Source of the DNA: Pedobacter insulae | GTDB lineage: Bacteria > Bacteroidota > Bacteroidia > Sphingobacteriales > Sphingobacteriaceae | Length of the DNA: 64,000 bases | Direction of reading: 5' to 3' | NCBI RefSeq assembly: GCF_900113525.1 | Contig: NZ_FOPP01000007.1 | Location: forward strand, 186,001 to 250,000 | In this document: positions 33,391 to 42,165 of the stretch, one piece after another | Numbering within the stretch: position 1 is the stretch's first letter | How the letters are laid out: the number at the start of each line of letters is the position of its first letter | Made by a program: the position numbers and the translations under genes | Notes under the pieces: generated by a model | Databases searched by the model: none | The model's input: only the letters and a program-made list of their open reading frames with translations | What the model was told of the DNA's origin: nothing

Positions 33391-34767
33391 CTAGGTACCG
33401 GATTGTGAGTTTTTTGTAATTAAGAGCCTTGTTCGTTGTTGAAACCTAAAAAATAATAACACCGAGGCGGTTAATAGGCCGATTGTAAGACCATACCAGA
33501 TGCCGTTTACTCCAAGTTTTAGGTAAATGCCCAAAAAATAGCCTAGTGGAATTCCAATAATCCAATAGGATAGGAAAGTGATGTAAGTGGGAACATTCAC
33601 ATCGCCTATTCCACGTAAAACACCTAAGCCAACAACCTGGGTGCCATCAAACAGCTGAAAGAATCCTGCAATGATTAGCAACTGTGCAGCAATCCCCACA
33701 ACGTGATTGTCTTTTGTATAGAAATAGGGTAGCAAGCTACTTCCGAACATAAACAAAAGTGCGGTGCACGTCATAAATATGATAACGACATGGTAACTAG
33801 CAATGGCAGATCGTCTTAAATCGGTAAAACTTTTTTCTCCCAAGTAATTTCCTGTCTTTATTGTCGCTGAAGAAGCGATGCCACTTGCAATCATGTAGGT
33901 TAATGCTGCCAAGCTAATTGCAATTTGATGAGCTGCTTGTTCGGCAGTTCCGATAGTACCGATAATTACCGCAGCGCCACTAAATGCCGAAATTTCGAAA
34001 ATGTATTGCATGGCAACGGGAGCACCAATTTTAATGATTTGCGAGCTCCTAACCTTATCCATAAAAGAGATTTTAAACTTTAATAGATAACTTTTAAAAT
34101 GGACGGAGCGAAGGACGTAAAAACCCATCACCAGCGCCATTAACAGCCTATCTATTAAAGTACTCCATCCAACTCCCTTTACACCCATTGGTTCCATACC
34201 AAACATACCCTTAACAAATATTACCCCTAAAACAATGTTGATCACATTGCCCACGATGGAGATTCTCATAGCCTGCATGGTAAAACCTAAACCTTCTGCG
34301 AACTGTTTAAAAGTTTGAAAGATCATTAACGGCACAATTGATAAAGCTAGCAGGCCTAGATAAGGTTTTGCATGTTTTACAACCTCTGCCGACTGACCTA
34401 AATGATCAATTACAGACAAGGTACCCCAATGAATGACAGCATATAAGAAAACTCCCGTTATCATATTAATGATTAAGCTATTCGATAAAAGTTTGCCACA
34501 TTCATCTTTATCTTTTCTCCCGCTTGCTTGAGCAATTAAAGGAGTTAATCCATAAGAAATCCCTAAACCGATTACAAGTACCAACATAAATAGACTGTTC
34601 ACCAATGATACTGCTGCTAACTGGGTTGTACCTGCAAACTGTCCAACTATTACACTATCGGCAATATGTGTGGCCATATGGCCTATTTGTGATACCACAA
34701 TAGGTCCAGCAAGAATAAGGTTTTCCCTGTAATATGTTTTGTATTTGCCGAAGATAGATTGTGACAT
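33391..34767 (-). CDS. MATE-family efflux transporter
   Basis: The 458-aa protein has twelve hydrophobic segments arranged as two similar halves. Typical MATE features are ILAGPIVVSQIGHMATHIADSVIVGQ in helices 1-2 and GAPVAMQYIFEISAFSGAAVIIG in the second half. It exports organic cations or drugs by Na+ or H+ antiport. TATCTTTG 11 nt before the ATG looks like its -7 box. Confidence 0.93.
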   Translation of the reverse strand: MSQSIFGKYKTYYRENLILAGPIVVSQIGHMATHIADSVIVGQFAGTTQLAAVSLVNSLFMLVLVIGLGISYGLTPLIAQASGRKDKDECGKLLSNSLIINMITGVFLYAVIHWGTLSVIDHLGQSAEVVKHAKPYLGLLALSIVPLMIFQTFKQFAEGLGFTMQAMRISIVGNVINIVLGVIFVKGMFGMEPMGVKGVGWSTLIDRLLMALVMGFYVLRSVHFKSYLLKFKISFMDKVRSSQIIKIGAPVAMQYIFEISAFSGAAVIIGTIGTAEQAAHQIAISLAALTYMIASGIASSATIKTGNYLGEKSFTDLRRSAIASYHVVIIFMTCTALLFMFGSSLLPYFYTKDNHVVGIAAQLLIIAGFFQLFDGTQVVGLGVLRGIGDVNVPTYITFLSYWIIGIPLGYFLGIYLKLGVNGIWYGLTIGLLTASVLLFFRFQQRTRLLITKNSQSGT

Positions 34768-34778
34768 AAAATTTTTAG

Positions 34779-34786
34779 CAAAGATA
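34779..34786 (-). promoter_or_regulatory. -7 element of the MATE gene
   Basis: TATCTTTG on the minus strand matches TAnnTTTG, 11 nt before the ATG at 34767. It lies next to the stop of the upstream gene; no TTG at -33. Confidence 0.5.
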
Positions 34787-34793
34787 GTTTCTT

Positions 34794-35423
34794 TTAAGAA
34801 GCGGCCGCTGTAAAATATTCTTCTTTTTCTGAAAGATGGGGAAAAATCACTCCAGCTAGTATAAGGGTAACCATTACCCTTTGTGCTTTTTTATGGGAAG
34901 AATTGATGAGTTTAGCATATTCTTTAAAAGTAATCCTTCCATGCTCTGCTAAATAACTTAACAGTTTTTGCTCATAAGTTGAATAGGAAATAAATTGACC
35001 AGTTTCTTTTGCACTTTCTTTTAAAACGTCGACAATAATTTTACTTGCCAATATGCTTTTATCCTTAACTCTAAAATATACCCACCACTTTTTATTTTCA
35101 TCCAAAGCATAATGGGGTTTTAGGTCGCTCTTAGGAATATCGACAACTAACACCAGCTTTTCATCAAAATAGACCTCTTCAAATGAATGTTCGATTGCAG
35201 GCTTACAAAATTGATGGGCTGCTTTGGTGATCATGTATTTCTCTTCTTCCTCAGACTTTACGCCGCTTATGGTACCATCGTCGGCCACACCAATTAGTAA
35301 TTTGCCACCTCGATTATTTGCAAATGCAACTAAAGTTTTGGCGATTTTTTCGGCACTGCTAATGGTTTTCTTGAAATCTAAACTTACGTTTTCGCCTTCT
35401 AAAATTAGTCTTTTGATGTTCAT
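34794..35423 (-). CDS. AlbA_2/Schlafen-type ATP-binding regulator
   Basis: The 209-aa protein starts at the ATG at 35423 (MNIKRLILEGEN); an upstream ATG at 35459 would add 12 atypical residues. Residues ~5-130 are the AlbA_2 (Schlafen AAA_4) domain: EGENVSLDFKKT, LVAFANNRGGKLLIGVADDGTISGV. The C-terminal ~65 residues resemble a winged helix (YLAEHGRITFKEYAKLINSSHKKAQRVM). Such proteins are usually transcriptional or RNA-related regulators; the ligand is unknown. Confidence 0.82.
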   Translation of the reverse strand: MNIKRLILEGENVSLDFKKTISSAEKIAKTLVAFANNRGGKLLIGVADDGTISGVKSEEEEKYMITKAAHQFCKPAIEHSFEEVYFDEKLVLVVDIPKSDLKPHYALDENKKWWVYFRVKDKSILASKIIVDVLKESAKETGQFISYSTYEQKLLSYLAEHGRITFKEYAKLINSSHKKAQRVMVTLILAGVIFPHLSEKEEYFTAAAS

Positions 35424-35473
35424 GTGTAAATTTTTGGTTTTAAGACTTGCGAAGTTCATACATTCCGTATAGG

Positions 35474-35959
35474 CTAAATGGCCACTCTCTGTTTTTCATC
35501 AGGAAATTTTAAACGTAAGTAAATTTCATTTTGTACGGTGGCGCATAGTTCGCCTTGTTTGTTATAAAGTTCCATTGGGTAGGCCTTGATAAATTTCCCA
35601 CTTTCATTTAATGAATTCTCTGCTTCAGCAATCATGTCATCCGTAATTTTCAAGGTAAAGTAAAGTGTTGTTAAACCCGGCTTTAGATATTGAATACTTG
35701 CACTTTTTAGCCAAACTCTTACTTTGAAACCCCTTCTCTGCATTAACTGATCAAACAAAATGGCATAAAATGGATCGGTGGCGGCATAAATCGAGCCTCC
35801 GAAAATGGAACCATTATAGTTTCTGTTTAAAAAGCTATTAGTGATTTTTACATCAACCCCTAAAAAACCATGATGGAATTTTTTAACCCAAATACGTTGA
35901 AATAATAGTGGCGGGTATAAGCATAGTGCCCATTTAAGGGTTCTTTCGGAAATAATCAT
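35474..35959 (-). CDS. DUF4442 hotdog-fold (thioesterase-like) protein
   Basis: The 161-aa protein has the DUF4442 pattern: SFLNRNYNGSIFGGSIYAATDPFYAILFDQLM, followed by VRVWLKSASIQYLKPGLTTLY. This is the PaaI/YiiD-like hotdog fold acting on acyl-CoA or acyl-ACP thioesters. A catalytic acid in the long helix (Asp in AATDPFY) is plausible. The 50-nt gap to the downstream AlbA_2 gene leaves an operon possible. Confidence 0.8.
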   Translation of the reverse strand: MIISERTLKWALCLYPPLLFQRIWVKKFHHGFLGVDVKITNSFLNRNYNGSIFGGSIYAATDPFYAILFDQLMQRRGFKVRVWLKSASIQYLKPGLTTLYFTLKITDDMIAEAENSLNESGKFIKAYPMELYNKQGELCATVQNEIYLRLKFPDEKQRVAI

Positions 35960-36026
35960 GATAGTTAAATATCAGCAATAGAATTGAGGTTTAAAAATTT
36001 TACGTACGTTTTCACTTTCGATAACT

Positions 36027-36041
36027 TACTTTTGCAAAAGT
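36027..36041 (+). promoter_or_regulatory. -7 element overlapped by a 14-bp palindrome
   Basis: TACTTTTG (36027-36034) fits TAnnTTTG. It is overlapped by ACTTTTGCAAAAGT (36028-36041), a perfect 14-bp palindrome at the predicted start of transcription of the second TonB receptor gene. It could be an operator. Confidence 0.5.
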
Positions 36042-36059
36042 TATTTAAATCCTATTATT

Positions 36060-38399
36060 TTGATAAAAATCATTTCGTTTAAGAATTTAACTTTCCTGAT
36101 ATTCTTTTATTTTGCCCTCTGTCCTTTTGTAAATGCCCAGAAAAATTTTAGCATCAGTGGAGTTGTAAAAAATAAAATGACTGGGGAAACTTTAATAGGG
36201 GCCAGTATCAGAATAGTTGAGCTTCCGAAGCTTGGAACTGCTACAAATTCTTATGGATTTTATTCAATAAGTCTAGCAGAAGGTATTTACAATATGGAGG
36301 TTTCTTACATAGGCTATACTACATTTACGAAGCAAATTGTGGTGATATCTGATGAGAAGATAGCTATCGACCTAACTGAATCAAATAATTTAAGCGAGGT
36401 GGTGATCACAAGCATTAGAAGGAATGAAAATGTTATCAAGCCCCAAATGGGTATTGAAAAGCTTAATATTAAAGATATCCAGCATATACCCGTCCTTTTT
36501 GGAGAAAAAGATATTTTAAAGACTTTACAGCTTTTACCCGGAATTAAATCTGCTGGTGAAGGAAATAGCGGTTTTTATGTGAGAGGCGGTGCAACCGATC
36601 AGAATTTGATTTTATTGGATGAGGCACCGGTTTATAACGCCTCGCACTTACTAGGTTTTTTCTCAACTTTTAATTCCGATGCCATCAAAGACGTGACGGT
36701 TTACAAGGGGGGAATGCCAGCTCAATACGGTGGAAGATTGTCCTCGGTGTTGGATATTAGGATGAATGATGGAAATAAAAAAGAAGCGACTTTTGAAGGT
36801 GGAATTGGCTTAATTTCTTCGAGATTAAAGGTGGAAGCCCCTTTTATAAAAGACAAAAGTTCATTTATGATAAGTGGACGAAGAACATACGCAGATTCAT
36901 TTCTTGCTTTTGCACCCGACACTTCGGTAAGAGGAAGCATTTTATATTTTTATGATTTAAATGCAAAAGCAAATTATCAAATTGATGAAAAGAATGTAAT
37001 TTACTTATCTGGTTACTTTGGCAGAGATAGGCTTGGCTTACGCGATACTTTTGGGTTTAATTGGGGAAATGCTACTGGAACATTAAGGTGGAATCATTTT
37101 TATAGTAATCGCTTATTTTCGAACACCTCATTGATTATGAGTAAATATGATTATACGATTGAAAACTTGCAAAATGGGAATGAATTCGCAGTTAACTCAA
37201 GCATAAAAGATTTTAATCTTAAGCATGACTTTTCACTTGCATTAAATGATAAACACGATCTGAAATTTGGGTTTGATGCGATTCATCATACCATTGCCCC
37301 AGGTCAGCTTACTTCTCCAAGTACATCCAGTATCAATGCGATCAAAATCGAGAATAGGAGTGGCCTTGAATTAGCCGCATATATTTCTGACGAAGCTAAG
37401 GTTGGTGATAAGCTGAAATTGATATATGGACTAAGACTATCGTCGTTTTCAGTACTCGGAGGAGGAAATTTTAAAACCTTCAACAATGATGGTATACAAA
37501 CAAGTTCTACTTATTATGCCAAGAGTGATATTGTAAAGACCTATTTAAATTTGGAACCTAGGTTTGCTGCGAGTTTTCAGCTTGATGACTCAAAGTCTGT
37601 CAAAGCCTCTTATACCCGTAATGTGCAGAATTTACATTTAATGTCTAATTCTATCGCTACCTCGCCAACTGATTTATATATTATGAACAGTCTGAATACC
37701 AAACCCGAAATTGCCAATCAGATTTCATTTGGTTACTTCAATAATTTTAAGGAAAACAATTATGAGTTTTCAGCGGAAGTTTATTATAAATCTATGTCAA
37801 ATCAGATAGAATATAGAAATGGAACCGACTTAAGAGCAAATCAAAATGTGGAGGCAGATTTAATTTATGGCGAGGGAAGAGCCTATGGATTGGAGTTATT
37901 CTTTAAAAAGAAATACGGTCGGTTTAATGGTTGGATCGGCTATACACTTTCGAGAAGCGAAAGGACTTTTGATTTGATCAACGATGGAAACTGGTTCACT
38001 GCGAGGCAGGATAGGCCACATGACATTTCATTGGTAGGAATTTACAAAGCAGGTAAGCGATGGGTGCTTTCTTCAACCTTTGTGTATAGTTCGGGAAACG
38101 CAGTCACTTTTCCGATAGCAAAATATAATCTAGATGGACGAACTATATTCTATTATGGAGAAAGAAATGGCAATAGAACTGCTGATTTTCATCGCTTAGA
38201 TTTATCTGCTACACTTGAGGGTAAGCCCGGCAGGAAATTTAAGTCGAGTTGGAATTTTAGCGTTTACAATGCTTATAACAGAAATAACCCCTTTTCCATT
38301 GAATTCAGAGACAATCCTGATAACCGAACGCAAACTCAGGCAGTACAAACTTCACTTTTTGGTATTATTCCCTCGGTTACCTGGAACTTCAAATTTTAA
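36060..38399 (+). CDS. TonB-dependent receptor with carboxypeptidase-like domain
   Basis: The 779-aa outer membrane receptor has a signal peptide to ~residue 26 (ALCPFVNAQ), a CarboxypepD_reg-like domain (FSISGVVKNKMTGETLIGASIRI), a plug (LQLLPGIKSAGEGNSGFYVRGG, DAIKDVTVYKGGMPAQYGGRLSSVLDI) and a barrel. The start appears to be TTG at 36060; the first in-frame ATG would delete the signal peptide. It is followed after 3 nt by a DUF4249 lipoprotein, a frequent Bacteroidota pairing, and both converge on a two-component system. The cargo is unknown. Confidence 0.9.
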   Translation: MIKIISFKNLTFLIFFYFALCPFVNAQKNFSISGVVKNKMTGETLIGASIRIVELPKLGTATNSYGFYSISLAEGIYNMEVSYIGYTTFTKQIVVISDEKIAIDLTESNNLSEVVITSIRRNENVIKPQMGIEKLNIKDIQHIPVLFGEKDILKTLQLLPGIKSAGEGNSGFYVRGGATDQNLILLDEAPVYNASHLLGFFSTFNSDAIKDVTVYKGGMPAQYGGRLSSVLDIRMNDGNKKEATFEGGIGLISSRLKVEAPFIKDKSSFMISGRRTYADSFLAFAPDTSVRGSILYFYDLNAKANYQIDEKNVIYLSGYFGRDRLGLRDTFGFNWGNATGTLRWNHFYSNRLFSNTSLIMSKYDYTIENLQNGNEFAVNSSIKDFNLKHDFSLALNDKHDLKFGFDAIHHTIAPGQLTSPSTSSINAIKIENRSGLELAAYISDEAKVGDKLKLIYGLRLSSFSVLGGGNFKTFNNDGIQTSSTYYAKSDIVKTYLNLEPRFAASFQLDDSKSVKASYTRNVQNLHLMSNSIATSPTDLYIMNSLNTKPEIANQISFGYFNNFKENNYEFSAEVYYKSMSNQIEYRNGTDLRANQNVEADLIYGEGRAYGLELFFKKKYGRFNGWIGYTLSRSERTFDLINDGNWFTARQDRPHDISLVGIYKAGKRWVLSSTFVYSSGNAVTFPIAKYNLDGRTIFYYGERNGNRTADFHRLDLSATLEGKPGRKFKSSWNFSVYNAYNRNNPFSIEFRDNPDNRTQTQAVQTSLFGIIPSVTWNFKF

Positions 38400-38402
38400 C
38401 TT

Positions 38403-39188
38403 ATGAACAAACTTTATATTTTATTTATTTCATTAGCTATCATGCTTTCGTCTTGCGATAAGGTTATTGACTTAAAATTGAAACAGATGGAGCCTAAAAT
38501 AGTTATTGAATCCGTTATAACAGATTTGAATACAAGACATACCGTAATTATTTCTACTACTACTAATTTTGAATCTACAAACGGCAAAGTGCCAGTATCT
38601 AAAGCAACAGTGGTATTGAAGGCAGCTGGGGGTACGACAATCAACTTTACAGAGCAAACTCCCGGTAATTATGTCTCTTCACGTTATAGGGGTATTCCTG
38701 GTGAGAAATATACACTTACGGTTACTGTTAATGATAAATCTTATTCGGCAACCTCTGTGATGCCTTTGCCAGTACCTATTAAGTCGTTAGATCAAATTGA
38801 GATTAGTTTTTTGGGCAATGTTAGAAAAGTTGTGCAATTAAATTATAATGATCCAGCCGGGATAGTTAATTTCTATAACAATCGAGTTTTTATCAACAAT
38901 TTGAAAAGGGCTAATTATTATTTAGAGTCCGATAGATTTAATGATGGTAATGAAGTTAAAAATACGATTTACATTGACGAACCTGATTTAGTTACGGGAG
39001 ATGTGGTAAGAGTACAGATGCTCACGATTGATGAAAATGTTTATAAATTTTTGTTTTCCATAACACAAATATCTGGAAATGGTGGTCCGCCTACCACACC
39101 TGCCAATCCAAACTCCAATTTTAATAATGGTGCGTTGGGTTATTTTAGTGCTTCCACTACATCAGAGGCAACTATAACGATTAAATAG
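38403..39188 (+). CDS. DUF4249 lipoprotein
   Basis: The 261-aa lipoprotein has lipobox MLSSC (Cys ~19), then IDLKLKQMEPKIVIESVITD and an Ig-like strand pattern (PVSKATVVLKAAGG, YRGIPGEKYTLTVTV), the DUF4249 signature. It is shorter than many members. As the partner of the TonB receptor 3 nt upstream, it probably helps cargo capture at the cell surface (inference). Confidence 0.88.
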   Translation: MNKLYILFISLAIMLSSCDKVIDLKLKQMEPKIVIESVITDLNTRHTVIISTTTNFESTNGKVPVSKATVVLKAAGGTTINFTEQTPGNYVSSRYRGIPGEKYTLTVTVNDKSYSATSVMPLPVPIKSLDQIEISFLGNVRKVVQLNYNDPAGIVNFYNNRVFINNLKRANYYLESDRFNDGNEVKNTIYIDEPDLVTGDVVRVQMLTIDENVYKFLFSITQISGNGGPPTTPANPNSNFNNGALGYFSASTTSEATITIK

Positions 39189-39196
39189 CGAATATA

Positions 39197-39880
39197 TTAA
39201 CAGATTAACTTGTAACCTAAGCCTCTAACGTTTAAAATAGCTACCTGTTTATCTAAGGTGAGGTGCTTACGTAAACGTGTGATGAAAACGTCCATTGTTC
39301 TGGTATTAAAAAAGCTATCATCACCCCAAAGAGATAGGAGTGCCATTCGCCGCTCTGTTAAATTATTTTTATGCTGATAAAGTAATAACAGCAGTTCACT
39401 TTCCCTATTTGAAAGTTTAATTACTTGATGTTCGTATTGGAGTTCTTGTTTATGGTGGCTAAAAGTATATTTACCGATGACGATGTCGATTAAACTTAGT
39501 TTATCTTGAGCTTGGTTTCTTTTTAATAATTCCTCCACTCTCAGGAACAATTCGTCTAAACTAAAAGGTTTTTTAAGGTAATCATTTCCACCACTTCTGT
39601 AACCTTCAATTAAATCAGCTGTCTCGGTTTTCGCCGTCAAAAATAGTATCGGAATTTTTTTATGGATTTGTCTGATCTGTTTTGCCAATGTAAAACCATC
39701 GATGCCTGGGAGCATCACATCTAGAATGAGTAGGTGGAAATCACCGCTTAGTACCAAATTATAAGCCTTTTTGCCATCTACAACATGTGTTAGCGCATAA
39801 CCTTTCTGGATTAAACTATCCTCTACCACTTTAGCTAAAAATGGTTCATCTTCAACTAACAGAAGCTTAAAATTATTCAT
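39197..39880 (-). CDS. OmpR/PhoB-family response regulator
   Basis: The 227-aa regulator has a receiver domain (residues 1-120; acidic ED at 10-11, phospho-acceptor D54 in LLILDVML, Lys in KKPFSLDE) and a winged-helix DNA-binding domain (residues ~130-226; FFNTRTMDVFITRLRKHL and VRGLGYKL). The start overlaps the stop of the histidine kinase gene by 4 nt (39877-39880). It converges with the TonB receptor/DUF4249 pair with an 8-nt gap. Confidence 0.94.
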   Translation of the reverse strand: MNNFKLLLVEDEPFLAKVVEDSLIQKGYALTHVVDGKKAYNLVLSGDFHLLILDVMLPGIDGFTLAKQIRQIHKKIPILFLTAKTETADLIEGYRSGGNDYLKKPFSLDELFLRVEELLKRNQAQDKLSLIDIVIGKYTFSHHKQELQYEHQVIKLSNRESELLLLLYQHKNNLTERRMALLSLWGDDSFFNTRTMDVFITRLRKHLTLDKQVAILNVRGLGYKLIC

Positions 39881-41343
39881 AGTTTCGGAAGATTGATGGA
39901 AAAAATGGTTCCCCTGGGTTGATTATCTGACACGCGAATACTCCCATGATGTTGTGAAATTATCTTTTTAACGTAACTTAAACCCAGACCATATCCCTTG
40001 ATGTCATGAACATTTCCCGTTGGAATTCTATAGAATTGGTCGAATATCTTGTCTTTAAATTCATTGGCAATTCCAGGGCCATTATCGCTAATGGTTATTT
40101 TAAATCCTTTATTTGTTTCTTGAAGTTCAATGTCGATAGTTGGCGAATGAGCGGTATTATATTTAAATGCATTTTCTAAAACATTTGCTATTGAGCGTGA
40201 AAGATGGCTTTTGTTTCCTTTTAGGATAGCATTCACTAAATTTGATTGATAATTTAAAATCACTCTTTCTTCAAGCTTTAAGTCTTGTATTAAGGTAGCT
40301 AACAACTGTACTATATCAACTTCCTGGTCTCTTTTGAAAGCTAATGTTTCCAACTTAGCATTCTCAAGAATTTCTTCTGAAAGGCCATTTAATTTTTTAG
40401 TTTGATAAAGGATAATGTCGAGGTATTTTGCTTTTGTTTCTTCATCGAAATTAAATTGTTGTAAGGCTTCTGTTGTGACTTGAATTGAGGAGAGTGGTGT
40501 ATTAATCTCATGTGTCATGTTACTGATAAATTGATTCTTAATGGCCACCAATTTATATTGGTTAAATAAAGTTTTAATCGTATAATAAAAGCAAAATAAA
40601 GTAATTCCAATGAGTAAGAAGGACGAAATAATCAACCATTTCATTTCTCTAAAATAATACTGATTAGGAGTTTCTAGTTTAGCCCAAACCATTTCTTTTT
40701 TATACGGACGCCTTAAAGCAGCATTGACTTTATGCGTAGTAAAACCCGCAACTTTTACATGCTCTTTTGTAATCAGTTTAAATGCTTGGGAAATATTCTT
40801 CTTTTGTAGTTCCTTCTCAAACAGTGCCTCCAAATTAATGATATTTAATCTGCTATTTTCAAAGACCTTTTCCAAGCGATGGCCAATTCCTTGTGTATAA
40901 TAAAAAGTTGTTCCATCCCGTAGATCATCTTGTACGATCATTGCAAAGTGATTAATGATTACTTGTTTTGCTTTAGGAGTAATTTTACCTAACTTCTCTT
41001 TAAAATTGCTAATACTCACTGTTCGCTGATCAGCCTTTTCGTTGGGATAATATGGAACTGCGTCTTTTAAGGTAAAAGCTGTTTGATGTTCTCTGTTTGC
41101 CGTATCACATGTTATTTTCATGATTGTACTATCGGCAAGCCAGCCCTTGAAAATTAAGACGATTTGTTTTCTCCTTAATTTTATTTCCTCGTCAACTGCT
41201 TTATCCAGGGCTATGTCTGCATCTTTTCGAAAGTTCGCTACAACTACTTGATAGTTTTGATAATTCCAATAAAGTTGCAGCCCTGTTATGCCAAGCACAC
41301 AAATACTCATTAAAATTAAAACGGATACGATCCTTTTTTGCAT
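39877..41343 (-). CDS. sensor histidine kinase
   Basis: The 488-aa membrane kinase starts at the ATG at 41343 (MQKRIVSVLILMSICVLG); upstream ATGs would add up to 16 residues ahead of the first membrane helix. A ~210-residue periplasmic sensor lies between two membrane segments. HisKA has the phospho-His in NMTHEINTPLSSIQ, and the ATPase has NVLENAFKYN, ISDNGPGI and GYGLGLSYVKKI. The signal is unknown. TATGTTTG 5 nt before the ATG points to a very short or absent leader. Confidence 0.93.
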   Translation of the reverse strand: MQKRIVSVLILMSICVLGITGLQLYWNYQNYQVVVANFRKDADIALDKAVDEEIKLRRKQIVLIFKGWLADSTIMKITCDTANREHQTAFTLKDAVPYYPNEKADQRTVSISNFKEKLGKITPKAKQVIINHFAMIVQDDLRDGTTFYYTQGIGHRLEKVFENSRLNIINLEALFEKELQKKNISQAFKLITKEHVKVAGFTTHKVNAALRRPYKKEMVWAKLETPNQYYFREMKWLIISSFLLIGITLFCFYYTIKTLFNQYKLVAIKNQFISNMTHEINTPLSSIQVTTEALQQFNFDEETKAKYLDIILYQTKKLNGLSEEILENAKLETLAFKRDQEVDIVQLLATLIQDLKLEERVILNYQSNLVNAILKGNKSHLSRSIANVLENAFKYNTAHSPTIDIELQETNKGFKITISDNGPGIANEFKDKIFDQFYRIPTGNVHDIKGYGLGLSYVKKIISQHHGSIRVSDNQPRGTIFSINLPKL

Positions 41344-41348
41344 AGGTA

Positions 41349-41356
41349 CAAACATA
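41349..41356 (-). promoter_or_regulatory. -7 element of the two-component operon
   Basis: TATGTTTG on the minus strand fits TAnnTTTG and ends 5 nt before the kinase ATG. The -33 position reads TTC, one base from TTG. Confidence 0.5.
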
Positions 41357-41441
41357 AGTTGCAAAAATGGATATAAGAACTGTGTTAACACTAATTAACT
41401 CAACATTAACTCGTTTTAACTTTAAGAGGCTGTTTTTGCTT

Positions 41442-41449
41442 TACTTTCG
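41442..41449 (+). promoter_or_regulatory. -7-like element of the 41466 gene
   Basis: TACTTTCG is one base from TAnnTTTG and lies 16 nt before the ATG. Confidence 0.35.
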
Positions 41450-41465
41450 ATGAAAAATATAGATT

Positions 41466-42092
41466 ATGAAAAGATATACAATTTTATGTTTACTGATGTT
41501 ATCAGTTACAGTTGGACGAACCTATGGGCAACAAAAGAACGATGGTTTAAAAATGATCTCTAAATTTGGTTCTGATACCCAAGAGCTATTCCATCTGTTG
41601 CGGTTTGAGGGTGTAGATTATTATAAAATTGATTTTACCGGTAAGGAGTTGAAAAATAAAACTTACAGGCTAAGTGTTAAAGAAATCTGGGACGGAAAAA
41701 TCAAGTCTGACACCATTGTGTTTAATAGTAAGGACATGGCGAAGATGGGTATGGATAAAGTAAATGATACTACATTGGCACTAAGTGTTATTTCAAAGCT
41801 AACATCGAAAAACAAAATTAAGATCTCCTTTATGTTCCCCAGATTTTCGGTAACGAAAGAATATGATGCATTGGCAAATGATGATTATAGCCTTCGCAAT
41901 TTAGCGGATGAGAGTAAACTGGAGATTGGATATGGTAAGAAATTCCATTTCATGGCCATGATCTTGCCTTTTGAGAGAGCTGATGGTTCAAAATCATGGT
42001 GTGACATTGGCAGTAGTGGAAATGATGTGGAGAACTGGGGTAAGAAATTTGGTATCAAACATTATTTGTTGTTCGAGATGCAGATTGAATAA
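41466..42092 (+). CDS. exported protein of unknown function (208 aa)
   Basis: I do not recognise this family. A signal peptide ends near TVGRTYGQ. The mature protein is mixed, with regular strand-like segments (NKTYRLSVKEIWDGKIKSDTIVF, KIKISFMFPRFSVTKEY) and one Cys. No lipobox is present, so it is probably a soluble periplasmic protein. It is divergent from the sensor kinase with a 122-bp shared region, so co-regulation with the two-component system is possible. Confidence 0.6.
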   Translation: MKRYTILCLLMLSVTVGRTYGQQKNDGLKMISKFGSDTQELFHLLRFEGVDYYKIDFTGKELKNKTYRLSVKEIWDGKIKSDTIVFNSKDMAKMGMDKVNDTTLALSVISKLTSKNKIKISFMFPRFSVTKEYDALANDDYSLRNLADESKLEIGYGKKFHFMAMILPFERADGSKSWCDIGSSGNDVENWGKKFGIKHYLLFEMQIE

Positions 42093-42165
42093 TCAGGTAG
42101 TTCCACAATTTTTAATTTTGTCAAGTGTTTGTTTATTTGTAGTTTAATCGCTTCAAATTAAATAT

